From positions 4,893,298-4,957,297 of the forward strand of contig JABACO010000024.1 in NCBI GenBank assembly GCA_013339895.1: a stretch of DNA of 64,000 nt, written 5' to 3'. Each line of letters begins with the position of its first letter. Positions within the stretch are counted from its first letter, which is position 1. The position numbers and the translations under genes were made by a program. Below are positions 1-10,953 of the stretch, in pieces. Below the pieces are notes generated by a model that was given only the letters and a program-made list of their open reading frames with translations, had not been told where the DNA came from and did not search any database. Source of the DNA: Ephydatia muelleri. Its lineage: Eukaryota; Porifera; Demospongiae; Spongillida; Spongillidae.

Positions 1-189
1 GCTTCAAAGCAGCAAAAGACACAGGTGTTGTGAACTGAGTTTGGTGCAGCCAATTTGAAAATTCATTTTAAATGTCCTGCCACCCTTATCTCCTCCAATT
101 GTTAGCCACACCTCACTGGCTGGTATGTACCCATCATGCCAGGTAAGTAGCCCTGCCCTGCAAATGAGAATAAAAATTATAGTATTTTT

Positions 190-1164
190 GACCTTTCATT
201 TTCATCTAAGAGGTGTACAACCATATCCACCAGATGTGGAATGTAAACCAAAGGAGATCCTTTGACTTCCTCTCCACCAGAAGGAAGTGGAAAAGATAAG
301 GGGGAAATTTCTCCTTTCGGTTATCACCCACAATTTGGCAGGAAATCTGGCGCATTCTCTCCTCCCCAGCCAGACAAATCCCTGAAGATTTGAGCCACCT
401 GGAAAAGCAGCAGTGTTTCGTTTTTGCTGCATTTTCATGTCTTACCTTCTAAGGAGTCTCAATTTGTTCCAGGGAATGGCAAGACCGGCTTTTATTGCCA
501 ATGTCTCAGCTGCTCCAATTTCAATAGTTGACAAGATTCCTGCCGTGTCCAATAAAGCTCTTCTCTCTTCATCACTGAGGGTGAGCACCTCTCTCTGAAT
601 AAGGGCCGTTGGCTCTCCTGCACTGAGAACACTGCGTATCATCTGCATTTCTGAGCACCTTGTCTTCAAAGTCCTTGAACTGGCTGCTGTGGTTTGTTGG
701 CGGGATTTGGTCACCTGTATGAATGTCATTGGCTAAAGTGAGGTTAAATATTATACAACAGTACTAGTGACACTAAACTGCTCCTCCAGTAGCCAGTTTT
801 ATGATACTCTTATCAGGACTGGTAAAGACAGCTCTCTTCAGAATTCCCGCAACTGTTCTTTCTTCACTAGCAGTGAGACATGATGTACACTCGTGCCATT
901 CGTAACTATGGGCCTTCATTTCTCTGTTGCATTTCACACACAGAACCAGTACATCATTCAGCAGCACAAGTATCAAGTCTGGTGCTGGTCTGATATGTGA
1001 TGGCACGAGGTGAGCATCTGAAGAGCAACAGGGACATTGCAGTGTAGTTGACGTTGCTACTCGCTCCACAATGCATTGTGCACATGCAAGTGCAGCTCAA
1101 GAGGCTGTTGTAGAATTTTAAGACACACCCGGCAGGTCAGCTGCTCAAGGATGGAGGGATTGTT
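190..1164 (-). CDS. RING-type zinc-finger protein, 3' part, spliced and frameshifted
   Basis: Three exons can be placed on the minus strand. The first (about 779-1164) holds a RING-like cysteine cluster starting TCRVCLKILQQPLEL, then ACAQCIVERV and QCPCC, followed by a second zinc-binding stretch with CVKCNREMKAHSYEWHEC. The second exon (446-732) reads MQMIRSVLSAGEPTALIQRE and ends NKLRLLRR. The third (about 190-398) opens WLKSSGICLAGEERMRQ and later gives PLSFPLPSGGEEVKGSPLVY. The exon 2/3 junction has consensus GT and AG. The exon 1/2 donor is GTTTAG and weak, but the phases agree. The arrangement recalls the RING plus zinc-finger N-terminal part of RAG1 and of cnidarian RAG1-like proteins; this is a family impression only. 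The frame must shift once inside the RING and once near the start of exon 3 at a C run. The gene may continue past the left edge of the window. It could be a domesticated transposon gene or a decaying copy. Confidence 0.5.
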
Positions 1165-3298
1165 CTGGCTTGAAACTGGTGGATGATGCTCAAAAATAGG
1201 AGTGGGAGCAATCTCCTTAAGGTATTTAATAAGCATGTTGGGTGTTGCACCTGGGAGGCGGCCTCTTCCAGCAGTGTGCCTTCTGAGTGTTCCCCTTCCA
1301 CTTACTTCAAAGTGCTTGCATACCTGTGTATTATTTCACCAATGATGCATTTGCTAGTTCTTACTTATTTACCTTGCATTCCTGATCACTGTGTATCTCC
1401 CACTGAAACAGCTTCACAGAACACCTATGATGGACCACCTCTGTCTTTGCAGTGATGGCTCTGTGCATTGAGCGTTCACAGCAGCTGCAAAAGCTCACTG
1501 GGTGTATGTGGACATTATCTCCTGTCGTGTCAACACCAAATGCTATGTGCAGATTAGCTGCAAACACTTTGCACTGGAAACTGCTAACAGTCTTTTGTTT
1601 GCACTTTTTTAGCCTTTGTCCGCATACCCTTCAGTGGATTGCTAGTTGTTAGATGTGATAATCCATCCTGTAATCATGTACATGGGCTTGTAATTAGAAA
1701 ATGTATCGATTATTCATAAGATACACTCCTAGTTTTTGTGCCTACAGAAAATTCGCGGCATCTTCTGGATCATGAATAAATGTTACCTCATCTCTGCTCT
1801 AGACACTGATGGCCGACCTACCTTCCAATTCAGTTCCGGAAGACTGCAGTACTGAATCACGTAACCACTCTGCCAAAATACGTGCCGCGTGGTGTTGAGA
1901 AACTCGCTGCGCGTGCTGATGACGTGTGGATTAACATTATGCGTGATGAGTGGTACATAAAGGCATGTTGTGATGGCGTCTGAAAAACTGTTTTTGCGTT
2001 TATTTGAAGTGTTAGAAGGGCAGTTTTTAGCTTTGAAACTTCAGGCAGTTTTAATTAGGAATGTCTTCATATATATTGGATAAATACCGTAATATTCTAA
2101 TTGTCAACCCAGTTTCCAGCCGCATACAACCGTGAACCACTAGAGAACCGTTTGGTTATGAATTTAATAGCTGTGATATTCGTTGGATATTCAGAGGCAT
2201 CAACTCCTAGCTGCTGCGGATGAAGTATGAAAGTCTGGGAACGAGACCAACATATTCATACCAGACACCGGACAGAGTGTAATTGTCTTAATGATTCGCA
2301 TGAAGTGCATCCGTATGAATACAACACTAATTCTATTGATCGCTACAGTAATCTCTAGTATAGGATGTTCATGCAACTGATGTACATGAGTTCCATGCTG
2401 CTGGGCCGCCTTCTGTTTAATTGTTCACCTGTTGCTGCTTTTGGAACAGTGCAGCTTTAAGATCCACCAGCTTTGCGAGGAAAGATTAGAGAGTAAAGTC
2501 AACTCACGTAGCTGAAACACTGTTTTGTGTAACGTTCGTGCGGCGTTTACCGTAGATGCGCTGACTTGAATCTTCTTCTTGTCTCGAACTCGTACCCCAT
2601 TGCCTTCGGTGCTCTCCATTTGGACTGGAAAATATTTAGCCCATTACTCAGGCATGTACGTTAGTGTGCTAAATATAGGCCTATTTCAATTTTCCAGTCA
2701 AATTTCTGTCACTCTTGTTTCCGTGCTTTTTACACCACCATTGGTCAATCCTATATACTAAAATATTCTCGTTAGAGAATGTTTTTATTTACTTGTTTCA
2801 TATGTCTGTCGTAGTAGCGCGTCTTTATACGTAGTCACAAATTTGCGAAGGGAGGGAGGTTACAAAATTTAACAATTGAAATTATAAGCATATGAGTTTT
2901 TAATGTACTGTACGGTTCCCCTGCATTGTCCTCTTCCTCTCCCCCAGCCTCGTCTCTGACCTCGGCAGCCTGATTCCGGCCATGGGAGCCATGCGGGTGG
3001 TGGTGGCAGCGGCCAGGTTGGCAGCAGGCAAAGTGGTGGTGGGGGCAGCTCTGCTGCTGCTGGTGGCAGTGGGGGCAGCACTGCATCTGACAGAGAGTAT
3101 AGAAACAAAGTGCAAGGATTTAGTTTTAAACCTTTTTCGTTCTCAGCAAGCAAAGCGCACTATGTGGTGGGTGAGTCGCTTTATATATGAAAAGCCTTTA
3201 CATGTGTGCCGGCTGTGCTACAATTCTATTGGTCCAATTTCATCCATACATCACCAATTGGTCTACATATTCATGACCTCACAGATAAGGGGGAGTGG

Positions 3299-3300
<2 letters not shown>
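1165..3300. other. No supportable gene; dispersed repeat fragments
   Basis: About 2.1 kb without a convincing coding region. It contains one copy of a dispersed segment (2148-2345) that recurs at 8658-8850. A GC-rich stretch around 2980-3075 gives Ala/Val-rich short frames, but these have no domain and no splice-consistent partner. Confidence 0.5.
2148..2345 (+). repeat. Dispersed repeat, copy 1 of 2
   Basis: The segment begins GAGAACCGTTTGGTTATGAA and contains GTCTGGGAACGAGACCAAC and ACACCGGACAGAGTG. The same landmarks occur in the same order and strand at 8658-8850, with small indels between copies. It looks like a diverged copy of an unidentified element. Confidence 0.7.
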
Positions 3301-3329
<29 letters not shown>

Positions 3330-3418
3330 GCCTGCAGTGCTAAAATTCTATTATCTATTTACGGCATAACTCAATGCCCCACCCCCCCCCCCCCCCCCCC
3401 CCCCCCCCAAAGGTGCCA
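3300..3418 (+). repeat. (TG)n tract and 37-base poly-C run
   Basis: A TG dinucleotide run at about 3299-3328 is followed by an uninterrupted C run at 3382-3418. Long C runs recur at many sites in the window, often next to hAT-type ends. Confidence 0.9.
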
Positions 3419-3457
3419 TTGTGCTGAAATTTGAAGGAAGTTCATTCATACTCCAAA

Positions 3458-4822
3458 TTAAAAGGTGTTAACAATGTTTACATGGGAAAGACCTCCCCTC
3501 CAATGATGAATAAACATTTGGAACAGTGACTTTGTCCTCAACACTAATGCTACTTCTTCAATAGTGAGCTTGCGACACTCATTTGTACATTTCCATTTCA
3601 AGGGGTGCATGGTATTCTTATCTCTGTCCCCTATCTCCTCTGCCACTACACACCTACCATTGAGATCTACTGGAATGGCCCCAAGTCGTTTTGTGTAAGT
3701 GTACAAATTAATTAAAAAAAGTAAGGTTCAGAGCCAGCAGTATGATACCCATGCCCAACTAAAATATCATTTTCTTCTAATTTCAATGCACTAACTTCCC
3801 GGATAGTTTTTAGCAATGACCCTGCTTTTGCTCTTCGTACACTCGGTGCTTAGAAACCAATACATCTGCACCAACTGCTGCACGGGCAGATCTTGTAACA
3901 ACCTTTTGAGCAAGCAATGGATGAGACTTAAAAAAGGCATCATTTACTTCACTTAGAAGCTCACTATCCCTACGAATAGCTTTTTCAAGACCACCATTAT
4001 ACTCCATTAGTGCATGAGATTTGTGTTCATACAAGGAGTAGCTATATGGGAAAATGATATGGTTGCAGTTCAACCCTAAGCAATTAAATTCATACACAGT
4101 TGCAGGCGGGCTGCCGTTGTACATCAGATAAGGAAGCTTTTTGTACATCAGATTAAGAATGACACCCCCAATAATAGACAGGTCACAAAGGACTGTATAC
4201 ACAACAGTTGGGTCATCATACATGCTTTACATGTGAAGTGAATGGTTTTGTGCAGATCCCTTACATGCGTGCTGTACGCACGTGCATGTTGCATGCACAT
4301 CTTCCTATAGCTTTTTAATGCTAGTGCAACACAACATGCCATGACATACCTTTGGGTGGTAGTGGTTGTTCGGTGACCCCTGCGATACCGCTTCCTTTCG
4401 GCAGCACGTTTAGCCAATCGGACAGCGGGGTCATTCCAATACCGATGCCTTAATGGCAGCTGAATTGTCCTCGTATTTCTGCCTTTTAGCAGAGCGGTTC
4501 TACTCGACGTCCTCTTGATATCGCTGCCTTTTAGCAGCACGGTCTCCTGGAGGTCCTCTTGATATCGCTGCTATTTAGCAGATTGCTTAGATTCAATATC
4601 TGCGTTGTAGCTGTCGCGTAGAAGCCTTCTTCTTTTCGGGATCGGCCTTGTAGCTGTCGCGTACAGAGGCCTTCTTCTTTTCGGGATCGGCCTTGTAGCG
4701 CGCTCGGGCTTTAGCCTTGTTTTCTTGTGATAAAACATCGTCTTGCTTTTGAAGGTATTCCGCTCGTTGCTTAGATCTCTTCTTTCGATACGCGAAGGCA
4801 TTTAACTTCACTAGCCAAAGTA
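3458..4822 (-). pseudogene. Remains of a mobile-element-associated ORF with ADPEKK repeats
   Basis: Read on the minus strand from about 4822, the sequence gives QRAEYLQKQ followed by two copies of a unit KADPEKKKAS, then a frameshift and a diverged unit series ending in DPAVRLAKRAAERKRYRRG. Downstream frames (4223 to 3810, then 3706 to 3458) carry further protein-like text such as HPLLAQKVVTRSARAAVGAD. Basic repeats with DP-KK cores of this type are common at the start of large ORFs linked to PIF1-like helicases and Helitrons in sponges and cnidarians. That link is from family knowledge; no helicase motif is visible here. Frame breaks make this a degraded copy. Confidence 0.45.
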
Positions 4823-4828
4823 TCGATG

Positions 4829-4929
<101 letters not shown>

Positions 4930-4936
4930 AAATTTC

Positions 4937-5057
4937 TAGTCTCGTACCCAGACCAACTGTACGTAACGATGATCATCGCTTACAGTATGACATCACGTGA
5001 TGTCATGCTGTACGCGATGATCATCGTTACGTACAGTTGGGTCTGGGTACGAGACTA
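4937..5057. mobile_element. TCTCGTACCCAGACC hairpin element, copy 1 (121 bp)
   Basis: Near-perfect palindrome. The ends read TAGTCTCGTACCCAGACC and the reverse complement, and arms of about 57 bases continue through ACTGTACGTAACGATGATCA. This is the largest of five copies in the window that share the terminal motif but differ in the inner stem. Confidence 0.85.
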
Positions 5058-5595
5058 TCAAATTTCGTGCAGGTTGGAGTGCATAATCTAGACATTATTT
5101 AGACTGTCTAAATAATCTATGGCATAATGTATACAAACTCGTATTAAACCACAATAAAACATCATACCAATTCCAATATAGAACTTGCTACCGCATGAGG
5201 ACTTCTCGCTGTAGTTTCTTTCTAGATGTCTATATGACCTTAAGGGGCACCGCATGCAGGTGAATTCCGAAGCGATTGGTGCTATTACCGTTCTTCAAAA
5301 CTGTTCGTAGCTCGACCTTCCTAAGGACCAAGAATGTTTTAGGACTGGGCACGAGAAACAGGAATTCGTTTGTTTCTCTAAACGCACATCGTTTTATGAC
5401 ACGGAACAAACGTAGAACTGTAGATCTTTGAGTTCTCGTTCCATCGCGACAAAGAGATAAGCGATCCGTTTCTCCGTTGTCCCTCCAGACGCGAGTGAAT
5501 TTTTTTTAATGATTTCATCAATTCTCAATCAATCCTATACTGAACCTGCGGCAGCAGGTTCAGATGTCATTTTCCTGTTCATCTTGGGCATTATG
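5058..5595. other. No gene recognised
   Basis: About 540 bases of unique-looking, moderately AT-rich sequence between a hairpin element and the hAT insertion. No conserved coding text was found. Confidence 0.5.
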
Positions 5596-8595
5596 CAGTG
5601 TTGCCGCGATGCGGAAACGATCTCCGTATCGTCGATGCATATCCTGTATCGCATCCGGAATCGATAATCGACGATGTTTACTAATGAGATATCGACGATA
5701 CTTGACGATCTGTTTTTATTCATACCGCCCACCTGAAGCACGTGTTTGCTTGCGGTCTGTTATGTCGTCTCAAGGAGCTCAAGGGGCAGAATATAGCGGT
5801 TCTGTTCTAAGCAAGGCAAAAAATACAAGCTGGGTGTGGAAACACTATGTTCTGGACAGGAAACCATCAGAAAAAGAGAAGTTCCCTCCTGCTAGATGCA
5901 AATTATGCGACAAGGTTGTAACTCGTGCACGAGGCAACACGTCGAACATGAATAGACACATCTGGGACAAACATTCCGTTGAGTGTTCGCTGTAAGCCAA
6001 GTAATTCCAATATAGAAAGACACGGTGTTTCATATTCGTGCTCTTATTTACAATAGGGACAGAGAAACATCAAAGCGCCTTTCTGCTGCAGAAGCTGAGA
6101 TACCCTGCCCGATATCCTTAAGTGAGGAGGACGTTAACTGCGCTGACGATCTATTGGTCAATGCAATGGTGTGGGGGCTGCTACCAGCATACGAAATGGA
6201 GAATCCTTTCCTTCGACTCTTCGTGAATAAACTTTCAAAGGGAGGATATGCGCTACCTCATCGCACGAAGTTAACTAAAATGATCGCTAAGAAGTATGAA
6301 GAAACCAAAGAAGTGGTATGCTACACAGATAGGCATAGAATCAATAGTTATTTACAAATTTTAAGAACCAAACGAAAATGTCTGACTTTAAGACCATAAC
6401 AGCCATTATGTAAAAAAAGCATGCACAGTAATGTAACAAATGCATTCCATTTTATCATGATACAGCTAAAGAACAGCATTGAACAGGCATCTTCGGTAGC
6501 CATTACAACCGATGGAGCTACTATGAAAAATTCAGGTGATTCTTATGTGGCCATAACAGGACATTGGATCACACCAGCATGGAAGTTAATGTCTGCAGTC
6601 CTGGGTGTTAAGATTAGTGATGGTACGTATCATGTGCATGTCATTTAATTGGATAGACTATTTTTATATCAACACAGAGTCACATACTGGAGAGGCAATA
6701 CTTGCATTAATAAAGAATGTCACCCAGAAGGATTTCTTTCTTGCTGACCGATTGGATGCAGTAACAACTGACAATGGAACCAACTTTGTTCGGGCAGTTG
6801 ACTTGATGCTGAGCCAGAACATAACTGAGGAACATGTTAGATGTGCATGCCACACTTTGCAACTGTCCATCAAGAATGCACTTGAGGTAAGAATATATGC
6901 CTTGTTTTTGTTTACTACTGATTCTATGTTACAGTTCATCAAACCAGTTGCTGAACTCATTGATTTGTTCAAGAGAATTGTTAATACAATTAGTGGTTCT
7001 CCTGTCCTGCTTAAAGCCTTGCGTGATAAGCAAAACAACCCAAACCTGGCCTTTCAGTTTGAATCACAACATGATGAAGCACAAAGCATTGATGAAGAGG
7101 ATGGCTATGATGATAGCATAGCCCAGGATGAATTACAGACGAGCATTGAAGTAGGAATTGATGATTCATTGATGAACTGTGAATATTTGCACTGGGGAAG
7201 AACAAAGAAGTTAATAAAAGATATAGTTACCCGATGGAATTCAACCTATGACATGCTACAGCGGGCATTAGAGCTCAAGGAAGCCATAGACTTTGTCCTC
7301 ATTGACACTGGAAGGCATGATATTTGTCCATCTTATGAGCATTGGAGGTCAGCACTCATGCTTTGTAATTTTTTGAAACCTTTTGCTGTTGTAACTGACA
7401 TACTACAAGGAGAAAAATACCCCACACTAGGTTGTGTCTCACGCTATGTGTCTTATTTGCAGCAAGGTATGTTGGAAGGTATTTGGTATTGTTATAATGT
7501 GCTGATCCATTTTCAGGATTAAAGCTGCCATCTCCTCCAGCATCATGGAATTTGAATGACAGCTTGTGGGCTGAGCAGGGCGTTGTATCTGAAGTGAGAG
7601 ATTTTATTCTGGCTGACATGGATCGCAGGTGGAATGCTACAAATCCACTACTCCTGATGGGATCCATCACTCACCCTGGCCATAAATCTTTGTCATGGTT
7701 GCCACCCAACCAACGGCAAATAGGAGTGGATCAGCTTCGTCTGGAAATGAATAATGTGAGTGGACTAGCAATGGGTGTCCCACATGTTGAGGCACATGGC
7801 TCTGAAATACATGTCACAAAGCAGCCACGGCTTACACTATCACAGCAGGCCAAGTCGTTGTTTTCATTTGGCAAATCTCCCCCAGAGAGTGTTGATTCAG
7901 AACAGCAACTTGGTGATGAACTACAAAGGTATGAAGCATTTAAATAATTGTAAGGTTCCCCTACATTTTATAATACTAAAATGTAGGTACCTCAATGAAC
8001 CTGAGATAGATCATCTATCTGCAGACCCTCTGGCATGGTGGGAAGCACACTGCAATGCATACCCTAACATAGCTATTTTGGCTAAAAAGTATCTTGCAGT
8101 ACCAGCTTCTAGTGCCCCTTCTGAACGGGTGTTCTCAACATCAAAGAATATCCAGCAAAAAAAAAGATGGCGCCTGTTACCTAGTCGACTTGAAGAAATA
8201 ATATTTCTTAAGCACAACCAAGCAGTGTTTGCAAACATATAATACTATTTGTTTTTGACTGTGCTATTAAGGAACTTTCTATTGAATTTTCTTGCTTGTT
8301 GTACATGCAGTCAGCTCGTATAATTTACATCTCACAACATTCAAAGTCAGTTAGCTTTCTTGAAAACACCAATATTTAGCTACATCGGATGATGTACTCG
8401 CACTAGAGAACAAGAAACGCGCAACGAAACCACTTCCTGCTCTACTACGCAGCATGGAAGGACATACAAGGTGAATCGTCGATTGATCGACGATAATCTT
8501 ATGAATATTCGTCGATTTAATGACTCGTCGATGCATAATAATCGTCGATGAATTGATATAGAATCGACGATATAATTAGAATCGCGGCAACACTG
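5596..8595. mobile_element. Complete hAT transposon, exactly 3,000 bp
   Basis: The ends are CAGTGTTGCCGCGAT and its exact reverse complement (5596-5610 and 8581-8595). The flanking octamer GCATTATG is present on both sides (5588-5595 and 8596-8603), a perfect 8-bp target duplication as expected of hAT elements. Both subterminal regions carry many copies of ATCGTCGAT-like motifs (about 5625-5710 and 8476-8575). These are probably transposase-binding sites. The element encloses a seven-exon transposase on the plus strand. Confidence 0.95.
5762..8242 (+). CDS. hAT transposase with BED zinc finger (ZBED-like), seven exons
   Basis: DNA cut-and-paste transposase. Exons: 5762-5991, 6057-6315, 6420-6622, 6678-6886, 6935-7466, 7517-7928, 7987-8242, all with GT and AG borders. 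The first exon holds a BED finger: W-x-H-Y, C-x2-C in ARCKLCDKVV, and H-x4-H in MNRHIWDKH. The catalytic region shows VAITTDGATMKNSGDSYVAI, then DAVTTDNGTNFVRAV and CACHTLQL. RWNSTYDMLQRALELKEAID precedes the helical domain, and the C-terminal hAT dimerization region reads DPLAWWEAH ... LAVPASSAPSERVFST. Phases agree at every junction except exon 2 to 3, which is off by one beside a run of seven A. The ATG at 5762 is the first before the BED finger. This may be a recently active copy. Confidence 0.88.
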
Positions 8596-8657
8596 GCATT
8601 ATGTGTATAAAAAAAGTTATAATCATTTTAATCGCTCCTCAAACTGAAGCCGCGCGC

Positions 8658-8850
8658 GAGAACCGTTTGGTTATGAATGTGATATTCGTTGGGACGGAGG
8701 ACGAGACTATCGATCAGAGACGTATGAAAGTCTGGGAACGAGACCAACATATTCATACCAGACACCGGACAGAGTGTAATTGTATTAATGATTCTTCAGA
8801 ATCGCATGAAGTGCATCCGTATGAATACAACACTAATTCTATTGATCGCT
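8658..8850 (+). repeat. Dispersed repeat, copy 2 of 2
   Basis: Diverged direct copy of 2148-2345, with the same ordered landmarks (AGAACCGTTTGG, CTGGGAACGAGACC, ACCGGACAGAG). It lies just outside the hAT. A 111-residue open frame crosses it (8601-8936), but no family is recognised. Confidence 0.7.
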
Positions 8851-9584
8851 ACAGTCGGGCTGTAATCTATGTACATGCAACTGAAGTACGTGAGTTCACA
8901 CGTGCATACAAAGACCTCACCTGTACTCACGAATGAAGACCATAACAGCTATCGGCAGGCCCAGATCATTCCACAAATCAACAAAGCATGTTAAGTTTCA
9001 CTCTACTGCCTAAACAAAATAACCCGTTTTACGGTACTCTAATTTCACTTATAAAAGTCGTAGACACACAGCAAACAACAGACCGTTATTCTCGTCTCGA
9101 TGCCTGCTGTAATGATGAGGTAAGAGAAGCACTGCATTCGTTTCAGTTAAAGCGACACTCGCACCCAGAATGCGGAGCGATCCATTTGCAGCGAGAGGGA
9201 GTGGGTGTGTGCACGTGCGTGATTGTGCTGCTCACGATGCCGACAGTCTTCTTCGATTATGCATCTGTTAATTTTCTGTTCAAAGCTTGCTAGCGTGCGC
9301 GGACAAGTGCTAATTGCATCAGTGGCAAAAGAGTGAAAAGGCCACTTGGTGTTCGGACACATGGCTGGTTGTTGTCGGATTGAGGAGAGGAAGATGACCA
9401 CCGCCCACATGGGTTTAGCGGGCGACATCTCCGGAGGAAGCGGGTGCAGTGCTCCTGTGTTGGAAGGGGGAGGCGGCGCTGATGCATGTAAATCAGCTGA
9501 TCAATGTAAGGGGTCCATTTTTTGGCGGACATGTGGCGGGACAGTGTGTGTTAACCGTATGTCTCCAACTCACATGGCCCAGAC
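8851..9584. other. Upstream region of the HMG-box-like gene
   Basis: No gene recognised. The last ~300 bases become GC-richer with short purine-rich segments, which fits a promoter or 5' UTR for the gene starting at 9585. A short upstream ATG frame lies at 9574-9588 and overlaps the main start. I see no TATA box. Confidence 0.35.
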
Positions 9585-10906
9585 ATGAAAGAGAGACCTA
9601 AGAAGCGCGCGAGAGCTAAGGCCGGGAGTGGCGTGACAGCAGCTGGAGGTGATGACGAGCGAGGTGCGTTACTATATCCGTTAGCACTTTTTTTTGCCAA
9701 CCTCAAGTCCCCCCCCCCCCCCCCCACCCCCATACTTATAATCTATAGTCCTTTTGGCACGTGATAGCAACAAAACACCAACAACACAAACTACCAAAAC
9801 TGTTTTGCTTTGTTGCAGCAAAATTTCTTTGGAACATTGGGAGTACAGGTTGTATGGTGGGATGGGAGCATGGGTGTATGGTGGGATGGGAGTACAGGTT
9901 GTATGGTGGGATGGGAACATGGGTGTATGGTGGGATGGGAGCATGGGTGTATGGTGGGATGGGAACATGGCCACATGGCTGCATGTGAAGACGGCAGTAT
10001 ATAAGATAATGTGTCCAGGTATGAATGTATGGGGTGAGCCCTATCTGGTGTGTTTGGGCTTCCAGAATGTGCTGTTAGCTACAAGTAGACCTTTTGGCTC
10101 TTGCTGGGAAAGAGTCCTTCATAGCCAAAGATGTAGTGCAGCTGGGTGACCTCTTTGTAGCTGTCGCAAAGCTTTTTCTGAGCAAAGCATTTACCCTCTG
10201 CACGCTACATACCACTCCTGGGGATTTTGGGGTTAAAATGTGAACTTGAGTGAAACCATAGTGTCCTACTTGTTTAAGCTATGGCTGTGTGTAATTTGTG
10301 GGGTGCATATGAAGTACTTGAAGTGGGGCACTTCTTGAGAAAGAGTCCCTCCTAACCTTTAAGATATGGTACTCTGAGTTGACTATCATGGGTTTGCAGT
10401 TCATCTTCCCCACCACATAGCTCCCCCACCCCCCACCACATAGCTCCCCCCCCCACCACATAGCTCCCCCACCACATAACCCTCCCCCACCAAACCTCTC
10501 AACCTATACCCCTCACCACCACACCTTCCCATACTACACACTCGCTCTATTTGCCAGGGTGATGTCATATGGTGTGGGATTGAAACCTACATTGAACGTT
10601 TGTAGGATCATTTCTATACAAGCTCAGAAGGGTGTGTGGCTGGAATACACGCACACACAGGATGTGGCTGGAAGAGTTGTTCCTCCGGGCTTTAGCTGGT
10701 GTAATATTTAATTCTACTATCTACTGACTTATTCCTACTGGTTTTGATGACCTGCAATCGCCATAGGGGGTGGGGGGATCTTTGTAGTCAGGGAGGAGGG
10801 AAATGCTTTCCATTGGATTAAACCAAGGTTTTTCGGTTTATCTGAGTACGGTAATTTATGCATGACTTTTGTGTGTGTATGTATGTTGGGTGTGTGTGTG
10901 ATTTGT

Positions 10907-10953
<47 letters not shown>

